A DNA stretch of 10,789 nucleotides from an uncultured Eggerthellaceae bacterium (lineage in GTDB: Bacteria; Actinomycetota; Coriobacteriia; Coriobacteriales; Eggerthellaceae): contig CAKUOV010000058.1 of the NCBI GenBank assembly GCA_934670115.1, positions 1 to 10,789 of the forward strand, given 5' to 3'. The position numbers and the translations under genes are program-made. Positions 1 to 6,923 of the stretch are shown in pieces; within the stretch, counting starts at the first letter, position 1; each line of letters opens with the position of its first letter. The notes beneath the pieces are model-generated. The model ran no database searches and had not been told where the DNA came from. It worked only from the letters and a program-made list of their open reading frames with translations.

Positions 1-76
1 GCGAAAAAGACCTCGTCACTTCTTCACATTTGCAAGTGCGGGAGCGTTTTGGAAGAAGAAACTCTCAATTTCTTTC

Positions 77-105
77 GTTGACAAATTACCCCACCTTTTG
101 TCAAC
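77..105 (+). repeat. 29-bp palindromic element B, copy 1
   Basis: Perfect 9-bp arms, GTTGACAAA and TTTGTCAAC, flank an 11-nt asymmetric centre containing TTACCCCACCT. The same 29 bases occur five times in the window (77, 571, 1354, 6919 and 8010), in both orientations. Homology with the copy at 6919 continues to about 118 through TGCGCTGCG. Its function is unknown; a REP-like non-autonomous element is the simplest reading. Confidence 0.95.
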
Positions 106-130
106 AATCTGCGCTGCGACGTGCGACATC

Positions 131-237
131 GGTCAACAAGGGCTCGCCTCACGACTCCGCTTGGATAATGCTTCCGTTTGCTTGCGGCTCGCTCAACTTA
201 TCCAAAGCGTCGCAGTTCGGCTCGACCCTTGTCGGCC
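131..237 (+). repeat. Long imperfect hairpin element C, copy 1
   Basis: The arms 131-168 and 198-237 pair through CAAGGG/CCCTTG near the base and TTGGATAA/TTATCCAA near the loop, with mismatched stretches between. The loop is about 169-197. Related hairpins lie at 625-731 (identical) and 7181-7285 (diverged). In the diverged copy an A-T pair of the basal stem has become G-C with both arms changed, which suggests the fold itself is maintained. It could be a structured RNA or a palindromic DNA element. Confidence 0.7.
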
Positions 238-262
238 GATGCCTTCGCCACATTGCGAAACG

Positions 263-342
263 GGGGACGGAGGTTTGTTCCATTCTGATCAAGGCTTCAT
301 TCGTTGTTGTCTGCTAGATTAATGGAACAAACCTCCGTCCCC
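263..342 (+). repeat. REP-like inverted repeat with 22-bp perfect arms
   Basis: Arm 263-284 (GGGGACGG...TTCCATT) is the exact reverse complement of arm 321-342, around a 36-nt loop. A single arm with the same motif (GGAACAAACCTCCGTCCCC) recurs at 7318-7336, right after another hairpin C copy. This layout resembles REP/BIME-type intergenic palindromes. No transposase is visible in the window. Confidence 0.85.
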
Positions 343-570
343 TGTTCCATTCGTTAGCGCTCATTTTCCGACAAGATGGCCCGTGGTTTGGCGATGTCCG
401 AAAGATGCGGGGGTGTTACGAAGCCGGTGGCCGACGCGGGCGGCTTACCTTCCGGCGCGCCCGTGTCGTATGATCGGCCGATGGGAAGCGAGATGCGAAA
501 AAGACCTCGTCACTTCTTCACATTTGCAAGTGCGGGAGCGTTTTGGAAGAAGAAACTCTCAATTTCTTTC

Positions 571-599
571 GTTGACAAATTACCCCACCTTTTGTCAAC
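571..599 (+). repeat. 29-bp palindromic element B, copy 2
   Basis: Identical to the copy at 77-105 and in the same position between module A and hairpin C. The arms are GTTGACAAA and TTTGTCAAC. Confidence 0.95.
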
Positions 600-624
600 A
601 ATCTGCGCTGCGACGTGCGACATC

Positions 625-731
625 GGTCAACAAGGGCTCGCCTCACGACTCCGCTTGGATAATGCTTCCGTTTGCTTGCGGCTCGCTCAACTTATCCAAA
701 GCGTCGCAGTTCGGCTCGACCCTTGTCGGCC
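625..731 (+). repeat. Long imperfect hairpin element C, copy 2
   Basis: Identical to 131-237, offset by 494 bases. It is followed by a GCAGATGRAACA-type tail (about 758-770) that is also found after the third copy, near 7311-7323. Confidence 0.7.
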
Positions 732-785
732 GATGCCTTCGCCACATTGTGAAATGGCAGATGAAACAGGTTGCTTTCGTCCCAT

Positions 786-1017
786 GTTGTTGAAAAACTG
801 GGGTTAAATTCGAAGTTGTAGCAGGTTGGAAGTAGGTCAAATCTTCGGAAGCAACTTCATATTGCAATATACCTTGTTTGAATATAAATGCGAACAGGCA
901 TTTCTTAGTGTAGAGCTTTTGACTGGAAAAGCGGATTTTAGAAAACCGTCTGTTTTTTGCTTCCGACCTACTTCCAACCTATCGCAACTTCGAATTTCGA
1001 CCCCAAAATCCAACAAC
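786..1017. mobile_element. MITE-like 232-bp inverted-repeat element
   Basis: The ends GTTGTTG (786-792) and CAACAAC (1011-1017) begin long imperfect arms. The core match pairs 799-838 with 965-1005 and includes TTCGAAGTTG and GGTTGGAAGTAGGTC. Inner pieces TCGGAAGCAA (845-854) and TTGCTTCCGA (957-966) extend the arms after a short insertion. The centre is AT-rich, carries a perfect 12-bp palindrome (859-870) and has no credible coding frame. Size, terminal inverted repeats and lack of genes fit a non-autonomous element. No clear target-site duplication was seen. Confidence 0.7.
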
Positions 1018-1353
1018 CTGCCCTTAAACCGAGGTGTCGGAAGGGGAATGGGGCCGTTCGGTGGAACGGATGCGGGACTGGTCCTGCGTTTTGCTGCTCG
1101 ACCCTTAAAAGGATTTTGTCCGCTGTTTTCGCCAACTATTGATGAAAGGTGGGGCGTGGGCTCGGATTCGTCGATTCGGGCGTTTTCGTGCCAATTTTTC
1201 GACAAGATGGCAGCGATTCGATACTTGCCGAAAGAAACGGAGGGTGCGAAGGCGGGCCCTTGACGCTGGTCGGCCTTGGATTGTTTTTGGGGTCCTTTGC
1301 AGTTGGGATGCGTTGGAGTGCCGTTGAAGAGTTGTGAGGTTTAGGAGGGAATT
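1018..1353. other. Gene-free stretch with diverged module A remnant
   Basis: No reading frame here looks like a real protein. Positions 1166-1270 resemble module A and its upstream flank: GTCGATTCGGGCGTTTT matches the inverted-repeat ends near 7404-7420 and 7556-7572, and CGACAAGATGGC recurs at 1200-1211. The stretch 1280-1353 is a diverged partner, in the same orientation, of 7945-8009. Both lead into a minus-strand copy of the 29-bp palindrome. Confidence 0.6.
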
Positions 1354-1382
1354 GTTGACAAAAGGTGGGGTAATTTGTCAAC
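1354..1382 (-). repeat. 29-bp palindromic element B, copy 3 (inverted)
   Basis: Exact reverse complement of the copies at 77 and 571. It lies just upstream of the AT-rich promoter region of the ABC operon and is in opposite orientation to the copy at 6919. The two therefore bracket the transporter and radical SAM genes as inverted repeats. Confidence 0.95.
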
Positions 1383-1446
1383 AAAACCATAGAGAAATAG
1401 TAGTATTTTCATATCGAAATAATCAACCACATAAAATAATAGACTA

Positions 1447-1476
1447 TTGCAAATAGATGCGCGCACCGCTTATAAT
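1447..1476 (+). promoter_or_regulatory. Sigma70-type promoter for the ABC operon
   Basis: A perfect TATAAT lies at 1471-1476, with TTGCAA (4 of 6 matches to TTGACA) at 1447-1452 and an 18-nt spacer. The region 1383-1460 is markedly AT-rich compared with the surroundings. Transcription would begin near 1483, about 30 nt before the GTG start at 1515. A ribosome site AAGGGAG (1501-1507) follows. Confidence 0.65.
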
Positions 1477-1514
1477 GCGAGGACATTCAAGCCCGTCACT
1501 AAGGGAGTGTTCGC

Positions 1515-2396
1515 GTGCGTCAAAACATCCAAGAGAAAGCACTCGCGCGTTGCATGGAGAAAAATCCTGCAGCGCGTTCTTTTCGCGTACCGTCGTATGG
1601 CGCGAAGCAGGCGATTGCAACAATCGTCCGCGTGCTTTTGGGCGTTGCCGTGGGCCTGATCATCTGGGAGATTTGCTCGCTTATCTTCAACGCCAACGGA
1701 TCCACGCTGGGCTTCCCTGACCCCTTGTCCGCTTTCCAGCGCTTGGGGGAGTACCTTTTCGCGGGCCGTCCCCTGTACGGACATTCCATCTACGAGCACA
1801 TTGGCACCAGCATAAAACGCCTGCTCATCGCGTTCGGAATGGCTGCGCTGGTGGGCATAATCTTAGGTTCGCTTATGGGCTACTTTCAGCGTTTCTACGC
1901 CATTGCCATTGTGCCCGTGGCAATTTACCAGATGATTCCTGGTCTGGCGTGGTTGCCGGTGGCTATCCTTATGTTCGGCCTGGGCGACGACTCCGCCATT
2001 TTCATGATTTTCGCTGTGTCGTCGATGGTCATCACCATTGGCGTCTCGGGCGCTATCCGCACGGTCCCGCCCGTTATGGTGCAGGCGGCGAAGATGAGCG
2101 GCGCGCGCCCTGCCACCATCTTCACGCGCGTTCTTATCCCGCAGGCAGTGTGCTCCATTGTGAACGCACTGCGTTTGGGCATGTCATCGGGCTGGCGCGT
2201 ACTTGTTGCCGCCGAAATGATTGTGGGCACGGGCGTGGGCATGGGCTATTCTATCCAGCTTGCGCGCGACCTGCTTGATTATGTGGGCGCCTTCGCGTGC
2301 ATCACCGTTATTTGCCTGTTCGGTCTCTTTTTGGACCGCGTGGTTTTAGCCAGCATCGAGCGCTGGATGAACCGCAAGTTGGGAGCTGATCAGTAA
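1515..2396 (+). CDS. ABC transporter permease, NitT/TauT (SsuC/TauC-like) family
   Basis: Inner-membrane permease of a binding-protein-dependent importer, 293 residues, typical for the SsuC/TauC/NrtB family. Hydrophobic segments lie at about residues 37-58, 98-120, 128-152, 160-180 and 250-275. The EAA-type cytoplasmic loop, which docks the ATPase, reads QAAKMSG at 190-196, followed by LIP about 11 residues later. I chose the GTG at 1515 because AAGGGAG sits 7 nt upstream; the later ATG at 1554 has no ribosome site. The stop codon overlaps the next start by one base (TAATG), so translation is probably coupled to the ATPase. The substrate cannot be read from the permease; sulfonates, nitrate-like anions, pyrimidine precursors and aromatic acids are all carried by relatives. 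Confidence 0.93.
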   Translation: MRQNIQEKALARCMEKNPAARSFRVPSYGAKQAIATIVRVLLGVAVGLIIWEICSLIFNANGSTLGFPDPLSAFQRLGEYLFAGRPLYGHSIYEHIGTSIKRLLIAFGMAALVGIILGSLMGYFQRFYAIAIVPVAIYQMIPGLAWLPVAILMFGLGDDSAIFMIFAVSSMVITIGVSGAIRTVPPVMVQAAKMSGARPATIFTRVLIPQAVCSIVNALRLGMSSGWRVLVAAEMIVGTGVGMGYSIQLARDLLDYVGAFACITVICLFGLFLDRVVLASIERWMNRKLGADQ

Positions 2397-3193
2397 TGGC
2401 TCTTATTGAAATGCGTGACGTGAGCAAGGCGTTTTTCACGAACAAACGCAAGGCTCAAGCCCAGGTGGTGCTTGAGCACGCGAATCTTTCTATTGAAGAA
2501 GGCGAATTCGTGAGCCTTATTGGCCCGTCTGGCTGTGGTAAAACCGTGTCGCTGTCCATGATGGCGGGCTTTCTTGCCCCCACGCAGGGCGAAGTTCTGT
2601 TCCGCGGCGCACCTATTGAAGCGCCCGGCCCCGAGCGTGGCGTAGTCTTTCAGGAATACAGCCTGTTTCCATGGCTTTCTGTTTTGCAAAACGTCATGTT
2701 CGCGCTGGAAAACGCCACGCGCGCACAAGGCCGCAGCTGGGACGCAAAGCGGGGCGAAGCGCGTTCGCGTGCAGCATTAGCACAGGTCGGGCTCGAAGAC
2801 AAAGCCGACATGCGTCCCAACACTCTGTCCGGCGGCATGAAGCAGCGCGTGGCTATTGCGCGCCTTCTGGCAATGGACTCCGAGGTCTTCCTTATGGACG
2901 AGCCGTTTTCCGCGCTGGACGAGCAGACCCGCGGCCGCTTGGATGAAAGCCTGCGTCTCCTGTGGCTGAAAAAGCGCAAGACCGTCGTGTTTGTCACGCA
3001 CAACATTTCGGAAGCGGTGGCTATCTCGTCGCGCATCGTGCTGTTCTCGGGTTCGCCCGGCACCGTTCTGCGCGAGTGGAGTCTTCCCGATGACATGGAT
3101 CGCCGCAAAACTTCGGCAGAGGTTGTGGCGCTTTCTGCGGAAATTTTGGACTGCATGCCTTTTGACTCGGCGTCGTTTGGGGACGCCGAGTGA
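2396..3193 (+). CDS. ABC transporter ATP-binding protein, NitT/TauT (SsuB/TauB-like) family
   Basis: Cytoplasmic ATPase that powers the importer, 265 residues, normal family length. All nucleotide-binding motifs are intact: Walker A GPSGCGKT (43-50), Q-loop glutamine Q86 within VVFQEYSLFPWL, signature LSGGMKQR (144-151), Walker B VFLMDEP (164-170), D-loop SALD (172-175) and switch histidine H202 in VTHNISEAV. The FQ..LFPW..V..NV stretch is characteristic of the SsuB/TauB/NrtD group. The ATG overlaps the permease stop by one base, with GGGAG at 2381-2385 as ribosome site. The lipoprotein gene follows after 41 bases, completing a permease-ATPase-binding protein operon. Confidence 0.95.
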   Translation: MALIEMRDVSKAFFTNKRKAQAQVVLEHANLSIEEGEFVSLIGPSGCGKTVSLSMMAGFLAPTQGEVLFRGAPIEAPGPERGVVFQEYSLFPWLSVLQNVMFALENATRAQGRSWDAKRGEARSRAALAQVGLEDKADMRPNTLSGGMKQRVAIARLLAMDSEVFLMDEPFSALDEQTRGRLDESLRLLWLKKRKTVVFVTHNISEAVAISSRIVLFSGSPGTVLREWSLPDDMDRRKTSAEVVALSAEILDCMPFDSASFGDAE

Positions 3194-3234
3194 TGTAGGA
3201 AAAGAAAAACAACAAGGAAAGAAGGAAAGAAAGC

Positions 3235-4335
3235 ATGAAGAAAAAACTGTTTTCCCTGGCTGGCTGCGCCTGCGCGCTGGCACTGGGCGGCGCGCTGTTG
3301 GCGGGTTGCTCGTCGAACGCCGCATCTTCGGCATCGGGCAGCGCATCGGCCGAATCGTACGAGCCGCTGAGCATTGCCTACCTGAATAAGGGCGGCTACG
3401 AAGACATCATTGTTGCCGATAACCAGGGCTTTTACAAGGATTGTGGTCCGGAAATCACGCTGAACCCCGTTACGGGCTCGGGCGCTCAGTCCGTTGAGGC
3501 GCTGCTTTCAGGCGCTTCCGACATTGCCGCCACCGGCCAGGGTCCCGTGGCCGACGCGCTGAAGAACTACGGCGATCGCATTGTGGTGCTGGCGGGTACG
3601 AACATCTCTACGGGCGGCCAGGTTTGGGTTGCCGGCGCGGGCATGACGGGCGATAAGGCCCTTGTTCCCTTCGACAAGGCCAAGGACAACAAGGCAGAAG
3701 TTGCTGCGTCGTTCCAAAGCGCGGCGGCTGCTAACGGCGGCACCATCAAGTGTGGCGTGCAGAAGGGCGCAACCACCGAAAGCGAATTCAAGTCGTGGCT
3801 GAAGAAGATGGGCATTTCCTTCAACGACTTTGGCACCGAAGGCGACGGCGTGGTGACGCTGGTTGACCTGAAGGCGAACACTATTCCCACTGCGCTGGTT
3901 TCCGGCGACATTGACATGATGGCGGCCAGCCAGCCGTACCCCGACACCGCGCTGAAGCAGATCGACGGCTCCTACAAGGTTGGCTGCAATGCCGACGTTG
4001 ACTCTTACGGCGTTGCCATGCTGATCACCACAAAGGAAGTTTACGAGCAGAAAGAAGCTTCTATCAAGGCATTCCTGCAGGCCGAGAAGAAATCCGTTGA
4101 CTTCATGAACAGCAACGCCGATGAGGCCATGAAGATTTGCGCTGACAGCATTGGCACCGACCTGGACGCGCAAAAGGCCACGTGGGACATCGCAAACTTC
4201 CGTGTTGACATGAGCGACCAGAAGATTGCCGCGTTGAAGGCAACGTGTGCAAAGAAAGGCCTCGAGATCACCGAAGAGCAGCTGAAGGCGCAGGCTCCTT
4301 TGGCGCAGTGGTGTAAGGACACACTGAACAAATAA
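3235..4335 (+). CDS. Substrate-binding lipoprotein of NitT/TauT-type ABC importer (NMT1/SsuA-like)
   Basis: Extracytoplasmic solute-binding protein, 366 residues. The N-terminus is a lipoprotein signal: MKKK, a hydrophobic stretch and lipobox LLAGC with the lipidated cysteine at C25. A Ser/Ala-rich tether (26-40) follows. The mature part starts PLSIAYLNKGGYEDIIVADNQGFYK and continues with GSGAQSVEALLSGASDIA, the pattern of NMT1/SsuA/TauA-type type II binding proteins. Later landmarks are KCGVQKGATTESEFKSWL (about 180-197) and LVSGDIDMMAASQPY (about 221-235), where these proteins contact ligand. A purine-rich ribosome site lies at 3214-3228. Being third in the operon, it supplies the specificity of the importer. 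The ligand is not deducible here; family annotations as nitrate, sulfonate or taurine binder would be over-specific. Confidence 0.92.
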   Translation: MKKKLFSLAGCACALALGGALLAGCSSNAASSASGSASAESYEPLSIAYLNKGGYEDIIVADNQGFYKDCGPEITLNPVTGSGAQSVEALLSGASDIAATGQGPVADALKNYGDRIVVLAGTNISTGGQVWVAGAGMTGDKALVPFDKAKDNKAEVAASFQSAAAANGGTIKCGVQKGATTESEFKSWLKKMGISFNDFGTEGDGVVTLVDLKANTIPTALVSGDIDMMAASQPYPDTALKQIDGSYKVGCNADVDSYGVAMLITTKEVYEQKEASIKAFLQAEKKSVDFMNSNADEAMKICADSIGTDLDAQKATWDIANFRVDMSDQKIAALKATCAKKGLEITEEQLKAQAPLAQWCKDTLNK

Positions 4336-4430
4336 GCGAAAATTGCGATGGTCGCGAAGGGCTGGATCCCTTGGGATCGCGAAGGCGCGTGGTGTGCTGT
4401 GAGGTGCTGCTGGGTGGCGTCGCATTACGA

Positions 4431-4530
4431 GCCTGAACAGGCACTTCGCAATGAAATAGAGCAAGAAACGGAAGCCGTGCGGGTTCAAGCGCGGCTTCCG
4501 CATGCTGTTATGCGAAACGTGCATAACAGC
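4431..4530 (+). promoter_or_regulatory. Hairpin cluster between the ABC operon and the radical SAM gene
   Basis: There is a small palindrome GCCTGAACAGGC (4431-4442). A stem CGGAAGCCG/CGGCTTCCG (4469-4477, 4492-4500) can extend by three pairs, and a perfect 10-bp stem GCTGTTATGC/GCATAACAGC (4504-4513, 4521-4530) has a 7-nt loop. No U-tract follows either large stem, so a classical intrinsic terminator is doubtful. The second stem ends 29 nt before the next ATG. They may protect an mRNA end, attenuate or regulate the downstream gene. I saw no convincing promoter in 4336-4559. Confidence 0.6.
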
Positions 4531-4559
4531 GTATCGGAGCGTAGAGGCAGGGAGCGAAC

Positions 4560-6923
4560 ATGGACGAGCAGTTCAAGAACAACATTGACGTTATTGCCCA
4601 AGAGTGCTTGCGGGGCGCGCGGCAGGATCGCGCGACAATCATCAAGCTCCTGAGCGTTGATCCCGCGTCGGAAGAGGCGGCGTATATGCGCAGCACGGCG
4701 CGCGATGTGGCGCTGCGCGTGTCGGGCGGGTGCGCGAAGGTTGGCGGCTGCATTGGCCTTGATTACGCTCCCTGCAAGATGAACTGCTCGTTTTGCTCGT
4801 TCGCGGAAAAGCTGGGCATTGTGACCGATGCGGCGCGCTTGAGCGATGACCAAGTTCTGGCCATTGCCCGCGATTACGCGGAAACCGGCGTGAACACCAT
4901 CACGCTTCGCACCACGGAGTTCTACGACGTGAACGAGGTGTGCCGTCTGGTTGCCCTGATCAGGCAAAACGTTCCTGGAGCTTACGAGATTTGCCTGAAT
5001 GTGGGCGAGCTTTCCCCCGAAGCGGCGCGCCATGCGTTCGAGTGTGGCGCATCAAGCGCGTATCATGTTTTCCGACTAGGCGAAGGCGTGGACACGCCGT
5101 TTGATCCCGAAGTGCGCAAACAAACGGTTAGAGCAATTTCCGCTTCTCCCTTGAAACTTAACACCGGCATTGAGCCCATTGGCATCGAGCACACGAACGA
5201 GCAGCTGGCCGACCATATTCTGTTCGCTCTTTCGTGCGATCCAGAGTCGCTGGGCATCAAGCCGCGCGTAAATGTGCCGGGTACGCCGTTCGAGGGAAAG
5301 GCGCCGCTTTCGGATGAGCGCATTGCCCAGATTGTGGCGGTGATTCGCCTGGTCAGCGGCAGCCGCGTGAAGTATGTGTCGTCGCATCCGGGCGAGGCGC
5401 TTGCTTTGAGCGCAGGCGGCAACGGCAGCAATGTTGAGCGCGGCGCGTCTCCGCACGCGGCCAGTTTCTCCGAGCGCGAATGGCGTGGCATCACGCCGCA
5501 AGACAACATTGCGCTTCTGCGCGCGGCGGGATTGAGCAGCGGGTTGGTGCATCCCGACCCTCGTTTCGTGGATGGCGCCAACTGGTGGGCGCCCGGACAG
5601 CTGCCGGCGGTGGAGAACCCCACGTTCATCAGCGACGATGGCGCCACCATGATGCATGGCGCCAATGGCGGCGTGGTGCCCTTGAAGCTTGCCGGCGCCG
5701 ATGAAGGGGAAGGGGAAGGTACTGTCGCGCAGGACGCTGTTGGCGTTGGGGTCGCAGGAGTTGCGGGTGCCGCCACCGCTGCTGCCGCAGGTTCCGCTGG
5801 TGCTGCCGCCGACGTCGCCACTGCTGCCGCTGCTGGTGTCGCTGCGGATGCCGCCACCGCTGCTGCCGCAGGTGCCGCTGCGGGTGCCGACGACGCTGCG
5901 CACGCCCCAGGTGCTGCAGCCATCGATCCGCGCGCCGCTGCCGACCAGCACGTCATTGCCGAAATCGATCGCATTGCCAACGAGGGCTTGCGCGGCGCCG
6001 TCCAAAACGAAGAGACCATCCTTCGCTTGCTGAACCTTCCCGTTGATGGTCCCGAAGTGGCGTATATGCGGCAGGTGGCAGGTGACTTCGCCTTGCGTGT
6101 TACGGGCGGTCGCGGAAGGGTTGCGGGCGCCATTGGCCTGGATCTTCATCCGTGCAAGATGAATTGCGCATTCTGCTCGTTCGGCGAAAAATGGGGTTTG
6201 GTGCGTGAAGAGCGCATTCTTACCGCTGACCAGGTAGTTTCTATGGCGCGAAGCTATGTTAAGGCGGGTATTACGCAAGTTACGCTGCGGTCCACAGAAT
6301 TTTACGACTTGAATGAAATCGTAGATATGGTTGCGCGCATTCGTGCCGAAGTGCCTGGAGACTACGAAATTTGCCTGAACGTAGGCGAGCTTTCTGCGGC
6401 CATGGCATATGCTTGCTGGCAAGCGGGTGCAAACAGTGCATATCATGTGCTGCGTATGGGCGAGGGCGTGGACACGCCTTTTGATCCCGAGGTTCGTCGC
6501 CGCAGCATCGATGCGATTTGCGCTTCGCCGCTGAAGTTCTCTTCGTGCATCGAGCCTATTGGTGTCGAGCATACGAACGAGCAGATTGCGCAGCGTATGG
6601 CGTATGTGCTGTCGCGCGAGCCGTATGCGGTGGGCATTATGCCGCGTATCCCCGTTCCGGGCACGCCGCTGGGGCACCTTCCCATGCTGGGACGTGCGGT
6701 TATGCGTCAGCAGCTGGCGGTGTTGCGCTTGTGCGCGGGCAGCCACGTGAAGTACGTGAGTATGCATCCCGATGAGGTGCTGGGTCTTGAGCTGGGCGCC
6801 AACTGTTTCTCGGTTGAGCGTGGTGCCATTCCGCGCGATACGGAGTTTTCCGAAGAAGAGTGGAAGGGGCTTTCGGCAGCTCAGGGTCTTGAAATCGTGC
6901 GCGCTGCCGGCTATCGCTGTTGA
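4560..6923 (+). CDS. Tandem-duplicated BioB-like radical SAM protein
   Basis: The 787-residue product has two full radical SAM units. Unit 1 (about 1-330) has the iron-sulfur motif CKMNCSFC with C72, C76 and C79. Unit 2 (about 460-787) has CKMNCAFC with C532, C536 and C539. Both use the CX3CX2C spacing that binds a [4Fe-4S] cluster to cleave S-adenosylmethionine. They share TEFYD, EICLNVGELS, GEGVDTPFDPEVR, IEPIG(I/V)EHTNEQ and VPGTP, then a BioB/BATS-like tail (V...HP.E.L.L..G.N...VERG). The two units are joined by an extra segment with NWWAPGQLPAVENPTF and an Ala-rich linker (about 379-460). BioB-family proteins are usually about half this length. GGGAG (4550-4554) sits 5 nt before the ATG. 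The stop lies inside a 29-bp repeat, and unit 2 lacks the extension that follows unit 1. The substrate is unknown; BioB resemblance does not prove biotin synthesis. Confidence 0.88.
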   Translation: MDEQFKNNIDVIAQECLRGARQDRATIIKLLSVDPASEEAAYMRSTARDVALRVSGGCAKVGGCIGLDYAPCKMNCSFCSFAEKLGIVTDAARLSDDQVLAIARDYAETGVNTITLRTTEFYDVNEVCRLVALIRQNVPGAYEICLNVGELSPEAARHAFECGASSAYHVFRLGEGVDTPFDPEVRKQTVRAISASPLKLNTGIEPIGIEHTNEQLADHILFALSCDPESLGIKPRVNVPGTPFEGKAPLSDERIAQIVAVIRLVSGSRVKYVSSHPGEALALSAGGNGSNVERGASPHAASFSEREWRGITPQDNIALLRAAGLSSGLVHPDPRFVDGANWWAPGQLPAVENPTFISDDGATMMHGANGGVVPLKLAGADEGEGEGTVAQDAVGVGVAGVAGAATAAAAGSAGAAADVATAAAAGVAADAATAAAAGAAAGADDAAHAPGAAAIDPRAAADQHVIAEIDRIANEGLRGAVQNEETILRLLNLPVDGPEVAYMRQVAGDFALRVTGGRGRVAGAIGLDLHPCKMNCAFCSFGEKWGLVREERILTADQVVSMARSYVKAGITQVTLRSTEFYDLNEIVDMVARIRAEVPGDYEICLNVGELSAAMAYACWQAGANSAYHVLRMGEGVDTPFDPEVRRRSIDAICASPLKFSSCIEPIGVEHTNEQIAQRMAYVLSREPYAVGIMPRIPVPGTPLGHLPMLGRAVMRQQLAVLRLCAGSHVKYVSMHPDEVLGLELGANCFSVERGAIPRDTEFSEEEWKGLSAAQGLEIVRAAGYRC
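5768..5873 (+). repeat. 81-bp-period repeat in the Ala-rich linker
   Basis: A 25-nt stretch at 5768-5792 is repeated exactly at 5849-5873, an interval of 81 bp (27 codons), so copy-number change would keep the frame. At protein level ATAAAAG occurs three times, preceded by GA, DV or DA. The linker is almost entirely Ala/Gly/Val/Asp and is probably flexible or disordered. Confidence 0.85.

Larger units (their letters stand above)
1..255 (+). repeat. Composite intergenic repeat, copy 1 (modules A-B-C)
   Basis: This segment is identical, base for base, to 495-749. It contains the end of module A (1-77), the 29-bp palindrome B (77-105) and the long hairpin C (131-237). The copy is cut by the window start, so its true left end is unknown. 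Short reading frames run through it, but they exist in several frames at once and translate only the repeat, so I do not call a gene. After position 255 the two copies diverge. Confidence 0.95.
360..749 (+). repeat. Composite intergenic repeat, copy 2 (modules A-B-C)
   Basis: Module A spans about 360-571 and begins with CGACAAGATGGC (369-380). The 29-bp palindrome follows at 571-599 and hairpin C at 625-731. Positions 495-749 equal 1-255 exactly, and 453-571 equal 7668-7786 exactly (119 bp). Upstream of 453 the match to 7580-7667 continues with scattered differences. A more diverged start of module A is visible at 1200-1270. No gene is supported here. Confidence 0.9.

Noticed and set aside
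77..105. TTGACA inside the 29-bp palindrome as a promoter -35 box
   Set aside because: It occurs in both orientations as part of the symmetric arms, and no -10-like box lies at the proper distance in the copies I inspected.
383..793. 136- and 143-codon overlapping frames across module A, the palindrome and hairpin C
   Set aside because: They translate a multi-copy palindromic repeat, are open in two frames at once, and the related frame at 7562-7855 changes its C-terminus at the module junction. No ribosome site or protein family signature.
826..1263. 145-codon frame and antisense 122-codon frame over the MITE-like element
   Set aside because: They run through both arms of an inverted repeat and unrelated sequence; no coding signature.
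3508..4524. 338-codon minus-strand frame opposite the binding-protein gene
   Set aside because: Shadow of the lipoprotein gene; composition rich in His/Arg/Leu and no recognisable domain.
4560..6923. Calling the radical SAM protein biotin synthase (bioB)
   Set aside because: The resemblance is at superfamily level; the protein is duplicated and no biotin pathway genes are nearby.
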